Below, in pieces: positions 1-9,029 of a stretch of DNA of 64,000 nt. Made by a program: the position numbers and the translations under genes. Every line of letters starts with the position of its first letter. Position 1 is the stretch's first letter. Under the pieces are notes generated by a model. That model saw nothing but the letters and a program-made list of their open reading frames with translations, was not told where the DNA came from and ran no database searches. The DNA is from Bradyrhizobium erythrophlei (lineage in GTDB: Bacteria; Pseudomonadota; Alphaproteobacteria; Rhizobiales; Xanthobacteraceae), in the NCBI GenBank assembly GCA_900129675.1, contig FSRD01000001.1, positions 7,987,501 to 8,051,500 of the forward strand. Reading direction: 5' to 3'.

Positions 1-1927
1 AGCCGCCGGGCGCGTCGCAGCCACGGCATTCACGGGCGTCGTGCTTGAATATCGTGTGTCCGTAACGGTCCTGGATCCGATCGATCAAGGTCGGCTTCAC
101 GCGACGGCCGCCATTGGCGAACATCGAATAGGCGGTGACCATCCGCATGACGGTGGTCTCGCCGGCGCCGAGCGCATAGGATAGATAATTCGGCAGTTCG
201 TCGTAGACCCCGAAGCGCCTGGCGTATTCGCCGATCAGGGGCATGCCGATGTCCTGGGCCAGCCGCACGGTGACGGTGTTGAGCGACAATCGCAACGCAT
301 TGCGCAGCGTGGTCGGGCCCTGGTATTTGCCGGACGAAAAATTCTCCGGGCGCCAGACGCCGGCGCCCTGCCCCTGGTCGATTTCGATCGGCGCGTCGAC
401 CACGACGGTCGAGGGCGTGTAGCCATTATCGAGCGCCGACGAATACACGATCGGCTTGAACGACGAACCCGGCTGCCGATAGGCCTGGGTCGCGCGGTTG
501 AACTGGCTCTGGTCGAACGAGAACCCGCCGACCATCGCCAGCACGCGGCCGGTCCAGGGGTCCATCACCACCATCGCGCCGGACACTTCCGGCAATTGCC
601 GCAACCGGTATTGTCCTTCGACCGGATTGCCATCCTTTCCGAACAGCGGATCGGCATAGATCACGTCGCCCGGCGCAAGCACTTGCGACACCGCCGTCGG
701 TGTCCTGCCCTTCGCAGGTCCTGACGCGGCCTTGGCCCATCGCACGCCATCGAGGGTGATGATGCCGGTCTGCCGCCCCTTGGCAACGGCCCCACCCAGT
801 TCACGGCCGGGCTGAAAGCCAATCCGTGCCGACTGATCGCTGGTTTCCAGAACCACCGCCATCCGCCAGGGCGAGATGTCCGCGAGCGATTTGACGTCGG
901 CAAGCTTGACGCCCCAATCGCCTGCAATGTCGAGTTTGCTGACCGCACCGCGCCAACCCTGCGCCTCGTCATAGGTGACGATGCCGGCGGCCATGGTCTT
1001 GCGCGCCATCACTTGAATCTTCGGATCGAGCGTGGCCCTGACCGACAGCCCGCCCTCATAGAGTTTCTTCTCGCCGTAGCGCTCGAAGATGTCGCGGCGG
1101 ACTTCCTCGGCAAAATACTCGCCGGCAAAAATATGAGCGCCGTTGGCCCGGTTGGTCACCGTCAGCGGATCCTTGCGGGCCTTGTCGGCGTCGGCCTGCT
1201 TGATCCAGCCGTTTTCCAGCAGACGATCAACGACGTAGTTGCGGCGTTCGATCGCGCGATCGCGGTTCCGCACCGGATGCAGCGCCGCGGGCGCCTTCGG
1301 CAGCGCCGCCAGATAGGACGCCTCCGCGACCGTGAGTTCGTTGACCGACTTGTCGAAATAGACCAGCGACGCGGCGGCGATGCCGTAGGCGCCGAGGCCG
1401 AGATAGATTTCGTTGAGATAGAGTTCGAGGATGCGGTCCTTTGAATACGCACGCTCGATGCGCATCGCCAGCAGGGCTTCCTTGATCTTGCGGGCGAACG
1501 ACACCTCGTTGGTCAAAAGGAAGTTCTTGGCGACCTGCTGGGTAATGGTGGAGGCACCCTGCGGCCGGCGGTTGGAACCGTAATTCTGCGCGTACAACAC
1601 CGCCGCGCGCGCCATGCCGGAAAAGTCGATGCCACCATGCTCGTAGAAGTTCTTGTCCTCCGCCGCCAGGAACGCGTTGATGACGAGTTTTGGGACAGCC
1701 TGGATCGGCAGATAGAGCCGACGCTCCTTGGAATACTCGCCGAGCAGCGCACCGTCCGACGCATGTACGCGCGTCATCACCGGCGGCTCATAATCCTGAA
1801 GCTGCGAATAGTCCGGCAAATCCTTGGAAAAATGCCAGATTGCGCCCGCCACGCCGGCGACGCCGACCAGGAACACCACGGTTCCGGCCGCGAACAGGAA
1901 ACCCAAGAACCGCACGAGCAAGCGCAT
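1..1927 (-). CDS. mrcA: Penicillin-binding protein 1A (class A), C-terminus beyond window
   Basis: Bifunctional peptidoglycan synthase, anchored in the inner membrane and acting in the periplasm. The gene starts at 1927 and runs off the left edge, so about 642 residues are visible. Residues 5-30 form one membrane anchor. The glycosyltransferase domain carries the family signatures AAEDKNFYEHGG (catalytic Glu near residue 90) and QGASTITQQVAKN (near 123-135). The transpeptidase domain shows the SxxK motif in PGSSFKPI (near residue 487) and an SLN motif (near 548). The KTG motif should lie outside the window. The next gene upstream, on the same strand, is a peptidoglycan amidase, so both neighbours act on the cell wall. 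Assignment to the PBP1A family is secure. Confidence 0.93.
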   Translation of the reverse strand, partial: MRLLVRFLGFLFAAGTVVFLVGVAGVAGAIWHFSKDLPDYSQLQDYEPPVMTRVHASDGALLGEYSKERRLYLPIQAVPKLVINAFLAAEDKNFYEHGGIDFSGMARAAVLYAQNYGSNRRPQGASTITQQVAKNFLLTNEVSFARKIKEALLAMRIERAYSKDRILELYLNEIYLGLGAYGIAAASLVYFDKSVNELTVAEASYLAALPKAPAALHPVRNRDRAIERRNYVVDRLLENGWIKQADADKARKDPLTVTNRANGAHIFAGEYFAEEVRRDIFERYGEKKLYEGGLSVRATLDPKIQVMARKTMAAGIVTYDEAQGWRGAVSKLDIAGDWGVKLADVKSLADISPWRMAVVLETSDQSARIGFQPGRELGGAVAKGRQTGIITLDGVRWAKAASGPAKGRTPTAVSQVLAPGDVIYADPLFGKDGNPVEGQYRLRQLPEVSGAMVVMDPWTGRVLAMVGGFSFDQSQFNRATQAYRQPGSSFKPIVYSSALDNGYTPSTVVVDAPIEIDQGQGAGVWRPENFSSGKYQGPTTLRNALRLSLNTVTVRLAQDIGMPLIGEYARRFGVYDELPNYLSYALGAGETTVMRMVTAYSMFANGGRRVKPTLIDRIQDRYGHTIFKHDARECRGCDAPGG

Positions 1928-2141
1928 TACCGAAGTTCCGTTCCAACCCTTGCGCCGCAATTCCGCGGCGTCTGCCCTAGCGCGAAAGCCCTGCCCGGCA
2001 ACCCACCGCAGCACTGGCCGATAATACATGAGCCGACGGATAATAATATTGGCCGATTCCGAAGGCCCGGCGGTGGTTTTCTATACCGTTGCCGCTGTGG
2101 CCAAACTAGGGCTTCCGGCATTGGGCCGCTCTCTTTTCATT

Positions 2142-3473
2142 TCATTTGGCCGGTCCAGCGATTGCCAGAGGTTTGGCGAAAAATGTGTCAATCGCCTGGG
2201 CCATCGATCCGACCGTCCTGGTCCGCCAGTTCTCCGACACCAGATGTTCGAGATCGCCCTTGTTCGAGACATAACCGAGTTCGACCAGGACCGACGGCAC
2301 ATCGGGAGCCTTCAGGACCCGGAAGCCTGCGGATTTCAGCGGGTGCTTGTGCATCCGCACCGTGCTCTTCATTTCGCCCATTAACGTGCGCGCGAACCGG
2401 TTCGAGAAGGTCTTGGTTTCACGCTGCGCCAGATCGATCAGGATGTCGGCGACTTCGGTCGGCTCGTCCGACAGGTTCACCCCGCCGATCGCGTCGGATT
2501 TGTTCTCCGCCTCCGCCAGCCGTTCCGCTTCGGCGTCGGAGGCTTTGTCGGACAAAGTATAGATCGTGGCGCCCTGTGCGTCGCCCTCGCGACGCGGAAG
2601 TGCGTCGGCGTGAATCGACACAAACAGCGCCGCCGACTGGTTGCGCGCAACCTTGACGCGGTCGTTCAGCGGAATGAACGTGTCGTCGGTGCGCGTCATG
2701 ATAACGCGATATTTGCCTGATTTCTCGATCCGGTCGCGCAGCGCCAGGCCAAATCCCAGCACCAGGTTCTTTTCGCTTTCGCCACTCGACTGGGTGCCGT
2801 TGTCGATGCCGCCATGGCCGGGATCGATCACGATCAGCGGGCGCGAATCGGGCGTGGCGGCGGGCTTCGTTGCCGCCGTCGCCTCCGGTGGGACCACAGC
2901 GGCATGGGCATCCGCGATTGCAGGTCGCAGTTCGGGGGGCGCAAGGGTCTGGACGAAGGCGGTCCGGTCCACCTCTTCCAGTTCCAGCACCAGCCGCGGC
3001 GGCTGGTCGTTGGCCGCCTCCAGCATGGTGGAATCGGTGATTTTCGCAGGGCCTGTGAGATCGAAAACGATTCGCGAGCCGCCCGGCATCACCAGGCCGT
3101 AGCGGAACGCCTTGACCAGCCCCCGGCCCGCGGTTCCGGTCCCGGCTGCGAGCTGGAAGGTGACCTGCGGGATATCGACGACCACGCGATACGGATCGGC
3201 CAGCGTAAAGGCCCGAAACTGGATGGTCTTGTCGAGATCAAGGACAAAACGGGTCCGTTTGCTGTCGCCGGCCAAGCGGGCCTCCGAGGCGACGGGAAAA
3301 CTCGATGCCACGGCAGGCCCGGCCGGAGCCGGGTTCGGCGCGGGAGCCTCAGCCGCGCTTGGGGCGATCGCCGGCGCGCACAGCAATGCTGCGACGCACA
3401 ACAGGCCGCATCCCAGCAAAATACGTTGATTTGCGCGGCTCGCCAACGATTCCGTGCCTCCGAGCAGACCCAT
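2142..3473 (-). CDS. amiC: N-acetylmuramoyl-L-alanine amidase with AMIN domain (AmiC-like)
   Basis: Periplasmic zinc amidase that cuts the amide bond between muramic acid and the stem peptide, used in daughter-cell separation. The 443-residue product has a hydrophobic export signal at about residues 18-41, an AMIN domain (about 65-170), a Pro/Ala linker, and an Amidase_3 domain (about 212-435). Zinc and catalytic signatures are visible: VIDPGHGG (His220), GESEKN (Glu234), SIHADA near 287 and VLVELGYVSN near 402. It lies upstream of the PBP1A gene on the same strand and is divergent from rne. The start at 3473 gives a long n-region, and an internal start nearer the signal peptide is possible. 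Confidence 0.9.
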   Translation of the reverse strand: MGLLGGTESLASRANQRILLGCGLLCVAALLCAPAIAPSAAEAPAPNPAPAGPAVASSFPVASEARLAGDSKRTRFVLDLDKTIQFRAFTLADPYRVVVDIPQVTFQLAAGTGTAGRGLVKAFRYGLVMPGGSRIVFDLTGPAKITDSTMLEAANDQPPRLVLELEEVDRTAFVQTLAPPELRPAIADAHAAVVPPEATAATKPAATPDSRPLIVIDPGHGGIDNGTQSSGESEKNLVLGFGLALRDRIEKSGKYRVIMTRTDDTFIPLNDRVKVARNQSAALFVSIHADALPRREGDAQGATIYTLSDKASDAEAERLAEAENKSDAIGGVNLSDEPTEVADILIDLAQRETKTFSNRFARTLMGEMKSTVRMHKHPLKSAGFRVLKAPDVPSVLVELGYVSNKGDLEHLVSENWRTRTVGSMAQAIDTFFAKPLAIAGPAK

Positions 3474-4148
3474 TACCGGATTAGAACCGCAGGGTTAATT
3501 GATCCTTAACGCGCGGGCGGCGAAAAGGTGCGAGTGTTGCCGGGCTGCGACGCTTCCCTTGCACGTGCGGCCCAATCCACGTATGTACGGGGGGCTGACG
3601 GCTAATACTCCCGGTTGTGTCGCGTTCAGCCTCCCGGTGCAGCGCCGGAACCTTCGAAGCCGAAGATTCCTGCGTCTTTCCCGATCCCTCCACAGCCAGC
3701 GCTGCGCGCGGCTGCCAAGGAGTGACGGTTTCGAGCCCGAGTGGCGTCCGGTCCCAGGCACACTCTCGCCCCAGGGACGGTTTAAGACACGGCAGAACTG
3801 ATTATCCGGACCCCGAAAAGGTCCGATATGCGATGGCCGGCGGGCGCTTTGGCGCCGCGCCGGGGCCTTCAGCGATTAACAAGGCGGTACTCTTTCGCCG
3901 CCAACATGTTCAGACGGGCCGACGCTTGATGCGCCAGACTGTGTTGCCGACCAAGATCCACGGAACGATCGCACTTCCGCGAGGCGAAAGCCTCGCACGT
4001 CGTGTCGCTCCGGGACCCCGTTCGGCGTGGCGCCCAGGTTTGCGTTTTGGCCTTCCCCTCACCCCCGAATCAGGTGGACCGTCGCGTCACCGGGCCGCGC
4101 ATCACGCGCGCGCCTTGCATCGCGCCCGCCGCCGTCAAGAGCCCCAAA
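3474..4148. promoter_or_regulatory. Divergent intergenic region and long leader of rne
   Basis: These 675 bases separate the divergent amidase and rne genes. I see no supported gene here. An open frame continues upstream of the rne start to about 4002, but its sequence (Arg/Pro rich, no family resemblance) does not look like RNase E. In well-studied bacteria the rne transcript has a long 5' leader through which RNase E controls its own message. A similar leader here is an inference from length only. No clear terminator or riboswitch was recognised. Confidence 0.4.
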
Positions 4149-7100
4149 ATGCCCAACAAGATGTTGATCGATGCCACCCACCCGGAAGAGACCCGGGTCG
4201 TCGTGGTCCGCGGCAATCGCGTCGAAGAATTTGATTTCGAGACCGCCCAGCGCAAACAACTGCGCGGCAATATCTACCTCGCCAAGGTCACGCGGGTAGA
4301 GCCGTCGCTGCAGGCAGCCTTCATCGAATATGGCGGCAACCGCCACGGCTTCCTCGCCTTCAGCGAAATCCATCCCGACTATTACCAGATCCCGGTCGCC
4401 GACCGTCAGGCGCTGATCGAAGCCGACGAGCGCGCCCATCGCGAGGCCGAGGAAGAGAGCGAAAACCGCTCCTCCAACCGCCATCGCGGCCGTTCGCGCC
4501 ATCGCAATGCCCGCCGCCGCGGCAATGGCGACCGCGTCCAGAGCGAGGTGGTGGAGAACGCCGCCGTCGATCTCTCGCAGGTCCCTCAACCCTATGAGGG
4601 CCAGGAAGGCCAAGGACACGAAGGCCTGCACGCTGAACATTTGCACGTCGAGGAGCCGCACGGCGAACATCATGACCACGAAGGTCATGAGCATTCGCAC
4701 GAGCATGATCACGACCACACGCACGATCATGAGCATGCCCATGATGAGCATGATCACGCGCAGGACCTGGGCACCGAAACCCACGCCAGCGAGACGCTGG
4801 CGGCGGTAACCCTGCCCGATACGGCCGCTGTCGAGGCCGCCGTGGCGGAAGCTCACGAAGAAGAGGAAGAAGAGCACGCGCATCATGACGAGCATGCGCG
4901 CGAAAACGCGGCTCACGCCGACGACGCGCCGCATGCCGAAGATGGCGGCGCCGAGCACCACGAGCATGCCGGTGAAGCGCACGCCGCCGCACCGCACGAC
5001 GAGCATGCCGCCGCGAATGGCGAGGAACATCACGACGACGAGGACGAGGAAGGCGAGGACGCCGAAGAGGAACTCGTCGAATCCGTCGGTGGCGACGACG
5101 TGCTCGAAGAAGTTCCGGAACGCGCGTTCCGTCCGCGCCGTCAGTACAAGATCCAGGAAGTCATCAAGCGCCGCCAGGTGATGCTGGTTCAGGTCGTCAA
5201 GGAAGAGCGCGGCAACAAGGGCGCGGCGCTCACGACCTATCTGTCGCTGGCCGGCCGCTACGCGGTGCTGATGCCCAACACCGCGCGCGGCGGCGGCATC
5301 AGCCGCAAGATCACCTCGGCCCAGGATCGCTCGCGCCTGAAGGAAGTGGTGCAGGATCTCGACGTGCCCGAGGGCATGGGGATCATCCTGCGCACCGCCG
5401 GTGCCTCGCGCACCAAGCCCGAAATCAAGCGCGACTTCGAATACCTGATCCGGATGTGGGAAACCGTCCGCGACATGACGCTGAAGTCGCAGGCCCCCAC
5501 CCTCGTCTATGAGGAAGGCTCGCTGATCAAGCGCTCGCTGCGCGACCTCTACAACAAGGAAATCGACGAGATCCAGGTCGCCGGCGAAGCCGGTTATCAG
5601 GAAGCGCGCGACTTCATGAAGATGCTGATGCCCTCGAACGTGCGGGCGGTGCGGCAATATCGCGACGGCCAGCCGCTGTTCTCGCGGATGGGCGTCGAGA
5701 GCCAGCTCGATGCGATGTTCTCGCCGACCGTGCAGTTGCGCTCCGGCGGCTACATCGTCATCAACCAGACCGAGGCGCTGGTCTCGATCGACGTCAACTC
5801 CGGCCGCTCGACCCGCGAACATCACATCGAGGACACCGCGCTCAAGACCAATCTCGAGGCGTCGGAAGAAGTCGCTCGCCAGTTGCGCCTGCGCGATCTC
5901 GCGGGCCTGATCGTCATCGACTTCATCGACATGGACGAGAAGCGCAACAACCGCGCAGTCGAGCGCAAGCTCTCCGACTGCCTGCGGCAGGACCGCGCGC
6001 GCATCCAGGTCGGGCGCATCTCGCATTTCGGCCTGCTGGAAATGTCGCGCCAGCGCATCCGCGCCAGCGTGCTGGAGAGTTCGACCGAGCCCTGCGCGCA
6101 ATGCGGCGGCAGCGGTCATGTCCGCTCGGTATCGTCGGTGGCGCTGCAATTGCTGCGCGGCATCGAGGAAATCCTGATGAAGGGCGCTACCCACAATCTC
6201 GTGGTGCGCACCCGGACCGACGTCGCGCTCTACGTCCTCAATCACAAGCGCGGCCATCTGCGCGATCTCGAAAACGCCTTCAAGGTTTCGCTTGCGGTGG
6301 TTGCCGACGCGACGGTGAGCGGCCAGCAGTCGTTCATCATCGATCGCGGCGAGCAGGTGCACACGCTGGAAGCGGCCAAGGCATTGCTCGCGGCGCAAGC
6401 CGCTGCCTCGCCGCCGCAGGTCGAGGAAGCCTATGACGACGAGGAATCGTTCGATATCGAAACCGAATCGGAAATCGAGACCGAAGAAACCGAAGGGCTG
6501 ACGGAGGATTCCGCGGCCGGCGAGGAAACCGGCGGCGAAGCCGAGGGCGACGGCCACCGGCGCAAGCGGCGCCGGCGTCGGCGCGGCCGCTCCGGCGAGG
6601 CGCGCGAAGGCGGCGCGCCGCGTGACGAGAACGAGGCCCCGCGCGTGGTGCCCGAAATGGCCGCCGATGGCGCGGTTGCCGACGACGGCGAGTCCGACGA
6701 GGAAGAAGCCGACGAACAGCCCGGCTTTGCGCGCAGCGAACAAGGGCCCAATGGCGAGCGGCGCCCGCGCCGCCGCGGACGCCGCGGTGGACGCCGCCGG
6801 CGTGGCAACGGACCGGAAGACGGTCTGGTCGGATCGATCGCGGACGAACTCGGGCCGACATCGGCTCCGGAGGCGACCACGGCGGTTGCCGATTTCGACG
6901 GCGTTTCGCCTGAGCCGGCGCCCTCGCTGGTGCACCCCGAACCGGTGTCGCAGCCGCCGCAATGGCAGCCTGCCGAGCAGCCGCAGGCCCAGCCGGAAAC
7001 CGTCAGCGCGCCCGCAGCGGAAGAGACCGCCCAGGAAGCCGACCGCGCCGCCGCGCGACGGCGCTCGACGGTGCGCGAAAAGGTCAGCTTCCTGACCAGC

Positions 7101-7250
7101 GCCCCGAGCGATGCGCCCGCGCCACTGGTTCAGAGTCAGCCCGAGCCGCCCCCTGCGGAAGCTCCCGCCGCCCCCGCTCCGGCGGTAACCAGCGATACCC
7201 AGCCGCGCAAGGCGGGATGGTGGTCGCGCCGCTTCGGCGGCGGCGAATAA
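4149..7250 (+). CDS. rne: Ribonuclease E with a histidine-rich insertion in the S1 domain
   Basis: Essential endoribonuclease and degradosome scaffold. The start at 4149 (MPNKMLIDATHPEETRVVVV) matches the usual N-terminus, giving 1033 residues. The S1 domain begins near residue 36 (RGNIYLAKVTRVEPSLQAAF) and is interrupted by a long acidic, His-rich insert at about residues 110-320, densest at 177-300. It resumes near 325. The DNase I-like catalytic domain shows SIDVNSG (Asp near 546) and VIDFIDMD (Asp near 590), and the Zn-link is CAQCGGSGH (about 649-657). The C-terminal half is low-complexity with two Arg-rich RNA-binding tracts (about 800-830 and 870-890), as expected for a disordered scaffold. 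It ends before a strong terminator shared with convergent dctA. Confidence 0.95.
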   Translation: MPNKMLIDATHPEETRVVVVRGNRVEEFDFETAQRKQLRGNIYLAKVTRVEPSLQAAFIEYGGNRHGFLAFSEIHPDYYQIPVADRQALIEADERAHREAEEESENRSSNRHRGRSRHRNARRRGNGDRVQSEVVENAAVDLSQVPQPYEGQEGQGHEGLHAEHLHVEEPHGEHHDHEGHEHSHEHDHDHTHDHEHAHDEHDHAQDLGTETHASETLAAVTLPDTAAVEAAVAEAHEEEEEEHAHHDEHARENAAHADDAPHAEDGGAEHHEHAGEAHAAAPHDEHAAANGEEHHDDEDEEGEDAEEELVESVGGDDVLEEVPERAFRPRRQYKIQEVIKRRQVMLVQVVKEERGNKGAALTTYLSLAGRYAVLMPNTARGGGISRKITSAQDRSRLKEVVQDLDVPEGMGIILRTAGASRTKPEIKRDFEYLIRMWETVRDMTLKSQAPTLVYEEGSLIKRSLRDLYNKEIDEIQVAGEAGYQEARDFMKMLMPSNVRAVRQYRDGQPLFSRMGVESQLDAMFSPTVQLRSGGYIVINQTEALVSIDVNSGRSTREHHIEDTALKTNLEASEEVARQLRLRDLAGLIVIDFIDMDEKRNNRAVERKLSDCLRQDRARIQVGRISHFGLLEMSRQRIRASVLESSTEPCAQCGGSGHVRSVSSVALQLLRGIEEILMKGATHNLVVRTRTDVALYVLNHKRGHLRDLENAFKVSLAVVADATVSGQQSFIIDRGEQVHTLEAAKALLAAQAAASPPQVEEAYDDEESFDIETESEIETEETEGLTEDSAAGEETGGEAEGDGHRRKRRRRRRGRSGEAREGGAPRDENEAPRVVPEMAADGAVADDGESDEEEADEQPGFARSEQGPNGERRPRRRGRRGGRRRRGNGPEDGLVGSIADELGPTSAPEATTAVADFDGVSPEPAPSLVHPEPVSQPPQWQPAEQPQAQPETVSAPAAEETAQEADRAAARRRSTVREKVSFLTSAPSDAPAPLVQSQPEPPPAEAPAAPAPAVTSDTQPRKAGWWSRRFGGGE

Positions 7251-7266
7251 GGACCCAGCTCAAAAC

Positions 7267-7299
7267 AAAACCGCCCGGCAAAAACCGGGCGGTTTTTTT
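7267..7299. terminator. Bidirectional rho-independent terminator between rne and dctA
   Basis: A 12-bp perfect stem (arms 7267-7278 and 7285-7296) with a 6-base loop is followed by a T run on the plus strand and preceded by an A run. It can therefore serve both convergent genes. Confidence 0.9.
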
Positions 7300-7317
7300 A
7301 TTGGCTCAATGCGAGCG

Positions 7318-8655
7318 TCAATCGGTGGTGATTGCGGTCTCCATATCCGATGGATCGACCTGCTTGTTGAGATTGGCATGCAGTCGGTCGCGATCGAGTT
7401 CGCCCTCCCACCACGACACCACTACGCAGGCAACACCATTGCCGCACAGATTGGTCAGCGCCCGGCATTCGCTCATGAACTTGTCGATGCCGAGCACGAT
7501 GGCCATGCCGGGCACCAGGCGCGGATCGACGACGGCCAGCGTCGCCGCCAGCGTGATGAAGCCCGCCCCCGTGATGCCGGACGCGCCTTTCGAAGTCAGC
7601 ATCGCGACCAGCAGGATCGTGATCTGCTGGCCGAGGGTGAGATCGAAACCGAGCGCCTGCGCAATGAACAGCGTTGCCAGCGTCATGTAGATGTTGGTGC
7701 CGTCGAGGTTGAAGGAATAGCCGGTCGGCACCACCAGACCGACGACCGACTTGGAACAGCCGAGCCGCTCGAGCTTTTCCATCAGCGAGGGTAGCGCGCT
7801 CTCCGACGATGAGGTGCCGAGCACGATCAGCAGTTCGTCCTTGATATAGGCCAGGAACTTGATGATCGAGAAGCCGACGATCCGTGCGATGACGCCGAGC
7901 ACGACGAACACGAACAGCGCCGCAGTCAGATAGAACGTCGCGATCAGCCCCATCAGATTCAAAATCGCGCCGGTTCCGAACTTGCCGATGGTGAAGGCCA
8001 TCGCACCGAACGCACCGATAGGCGCCACCTTCATGACGATGGCGATGACACCGAACACCGCGTGAGCAGCATCATCGACAAAGGCACGGATGGTATGGCC
8101 GCGCTCGCCAAGGGCCATGATCGAGAAACCGAACAGGATCGAGAACAGCAGCACCTGGAGGATTTCGCCGGTCGCGAAGGCGCCAACGACCGTGTCCGGA
8201 ATGATGTGCAGGAAGAAATCGACGGTCTTCTGGGCTTCGGCCTGCTTGGCGAAACCGGCGACCTTGCCGGCGTCCGCCAGGGCTCCGCCAAAACCCGCGC
8301 CGGGCCGCACCACGTTGCCGACAATCAGGCCGATCAACAGCGCGAAGGTCGAGACGATTTCGAAATAGACCAGCGCCTTGACGCCGATGCGGCCGACCTT
8401 CTTGGCATCCTGAATATGCGCGATGCCGGATACCACGGTGCAGAAGATGATCGGCGCGATCACCATCTTGATCAGCTTGATGAAGCCGTCGCCGAGCGCC
8501 TTGATCCAGTCGTTGGTCGCAAGATCGGGCCACAGCCAGCCCACGAGGGCGCCGAGCGCGATGGCGATCAGCACCTGAACATAGAGAACCCTGTACCAGG
8601 GCTTTGCCGGTTTCGCAGCACTCACGGGTGCGCCGCTCGCAATCGTTGCCGCCAT
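7318..8655 (-). CDS. dctA: C4-dicarboxylate/proton symporter DctA
   Basis: Inner-membrane symporter of the DAACS family that imports succinate, fumarate and malate. The 445-residue product has a hydrophobic first helix (about residues 27-45) and further membrane segments throughout. The family's serine-rich re-entrant motif is visible as GTSSSESALPSLMEKLERLG near residues 285-305, followed by the conserved Asn/Asp-rich segment (FNLDGTNIY) near 325. A purine-rich ribosome site (GGGGGGAG) sits just before the start at 8655. In rhizobia C4-dicarboxylates feed nitrogen-fixing bacteroids and dctA is usually controlled by DctBD and sigma-54. No dctBD lies nearby and I did not find a convincing -24/-12 element. 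Confidence 0.94.
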   Translation of the reverse strand: MAATIASGAPVSAAKPAKPWYRVLYVQVLIAIALGALVGWLWPDLATNDWIKALGDGFIKLIKMVIAPIIFCTVVSGIAHIQDAKKVGRIGVKALVYFEIVSTFALLIGLIVGNVVRPGAGFGGALADAGKVAGFAKQAEAQKTVDFFLHIIPDTVVGAFATGEILQVLLFSILFGFSIMALGERGHTIRAFVDDAAHAVFGVIAIVMKVAPIGAFGAMAFTIGKFGTGAILNLMGLIATFYLTAALFVFVVLGVIARIVGFSIIKFLAYIKDELLIVLGTSSSESALPSLMEKLERLGCSKSVVGLVVPTGYSFNLDGTNIYMTLATLFIAQALGFDLTLGQQITILLVAMLTSKGASGITGAGFITLAATLAVVDPRLVPGMAIVLGIDKFMSECRALTNLCGNGVACVVVSWWEGELDRDRLHANLNKQVDPSDMETAITTD

Positions 8656-8834
8656 GATGTTACTCCCCCCTCAGGGATCGCTGATTTGTTCCGCCGCGTT
8701 TGCGCGGCGTCGTCCCACACCGTTTAGCCAAGAGCCATTGGCCCAGCGGTGTCAATGGCGTTGGTCGCGCGCTCGGGGTTCTGGCCGCGACGATCGAGCA
8801 CACGCCTGATCGCCGGCACGAGGGCAGCAGATTG

Positions 8835-8974
8835 ACCTTGGCCGACAAGGTCAGCAGCGCGGTTCCCAGCGCAACCAGAATGACGCGGCGCATCACATCG
8901 GAGATTCCGCCGGCACGCTGCGGCCACAGCAAGGCGGCGAGCGGAAAATGCACGGGTACAACGGGCGCGGGCAT
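8835..8974 (-). pseudogene. Possible bioY (biotin transporter) N-terminal remnant
   Basis: An open stretch on the minus strand from 8974 reads PLAALLWPQRAGG, then VMRRVILVALGTALLTLSAK. This resembles the N-terminus and first membrane helix of BioY biotin transporters (LLWP... then ALLALSAK before a conserved VPFYPVPMT motif). The resemblance stops right after the SAKVN segment near 8835, and the expected VPFYPVP motif is absent. This suggests a gene truncated by a deletion whose endpoint lies between dctA and the aminotransferase. Identification is from memory of the family and rests on about 45 residues. Confidence 0.4.
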
Positions 8975-9029
8975 CGTTCCGACGGACAAAGCATATCTCC
9001 GGATAAGGGTTTCTCGTGTGCGGGTGGCG

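Noticed and set aside
4059..6962. A 967-codon open frame on the minus strand opposite rne.
   Set aside because: It is the mirror of a GC-rich, codon-biased real gene. RNase E motifs are clear on the plus strand, and the minus frame has no family resemblance.
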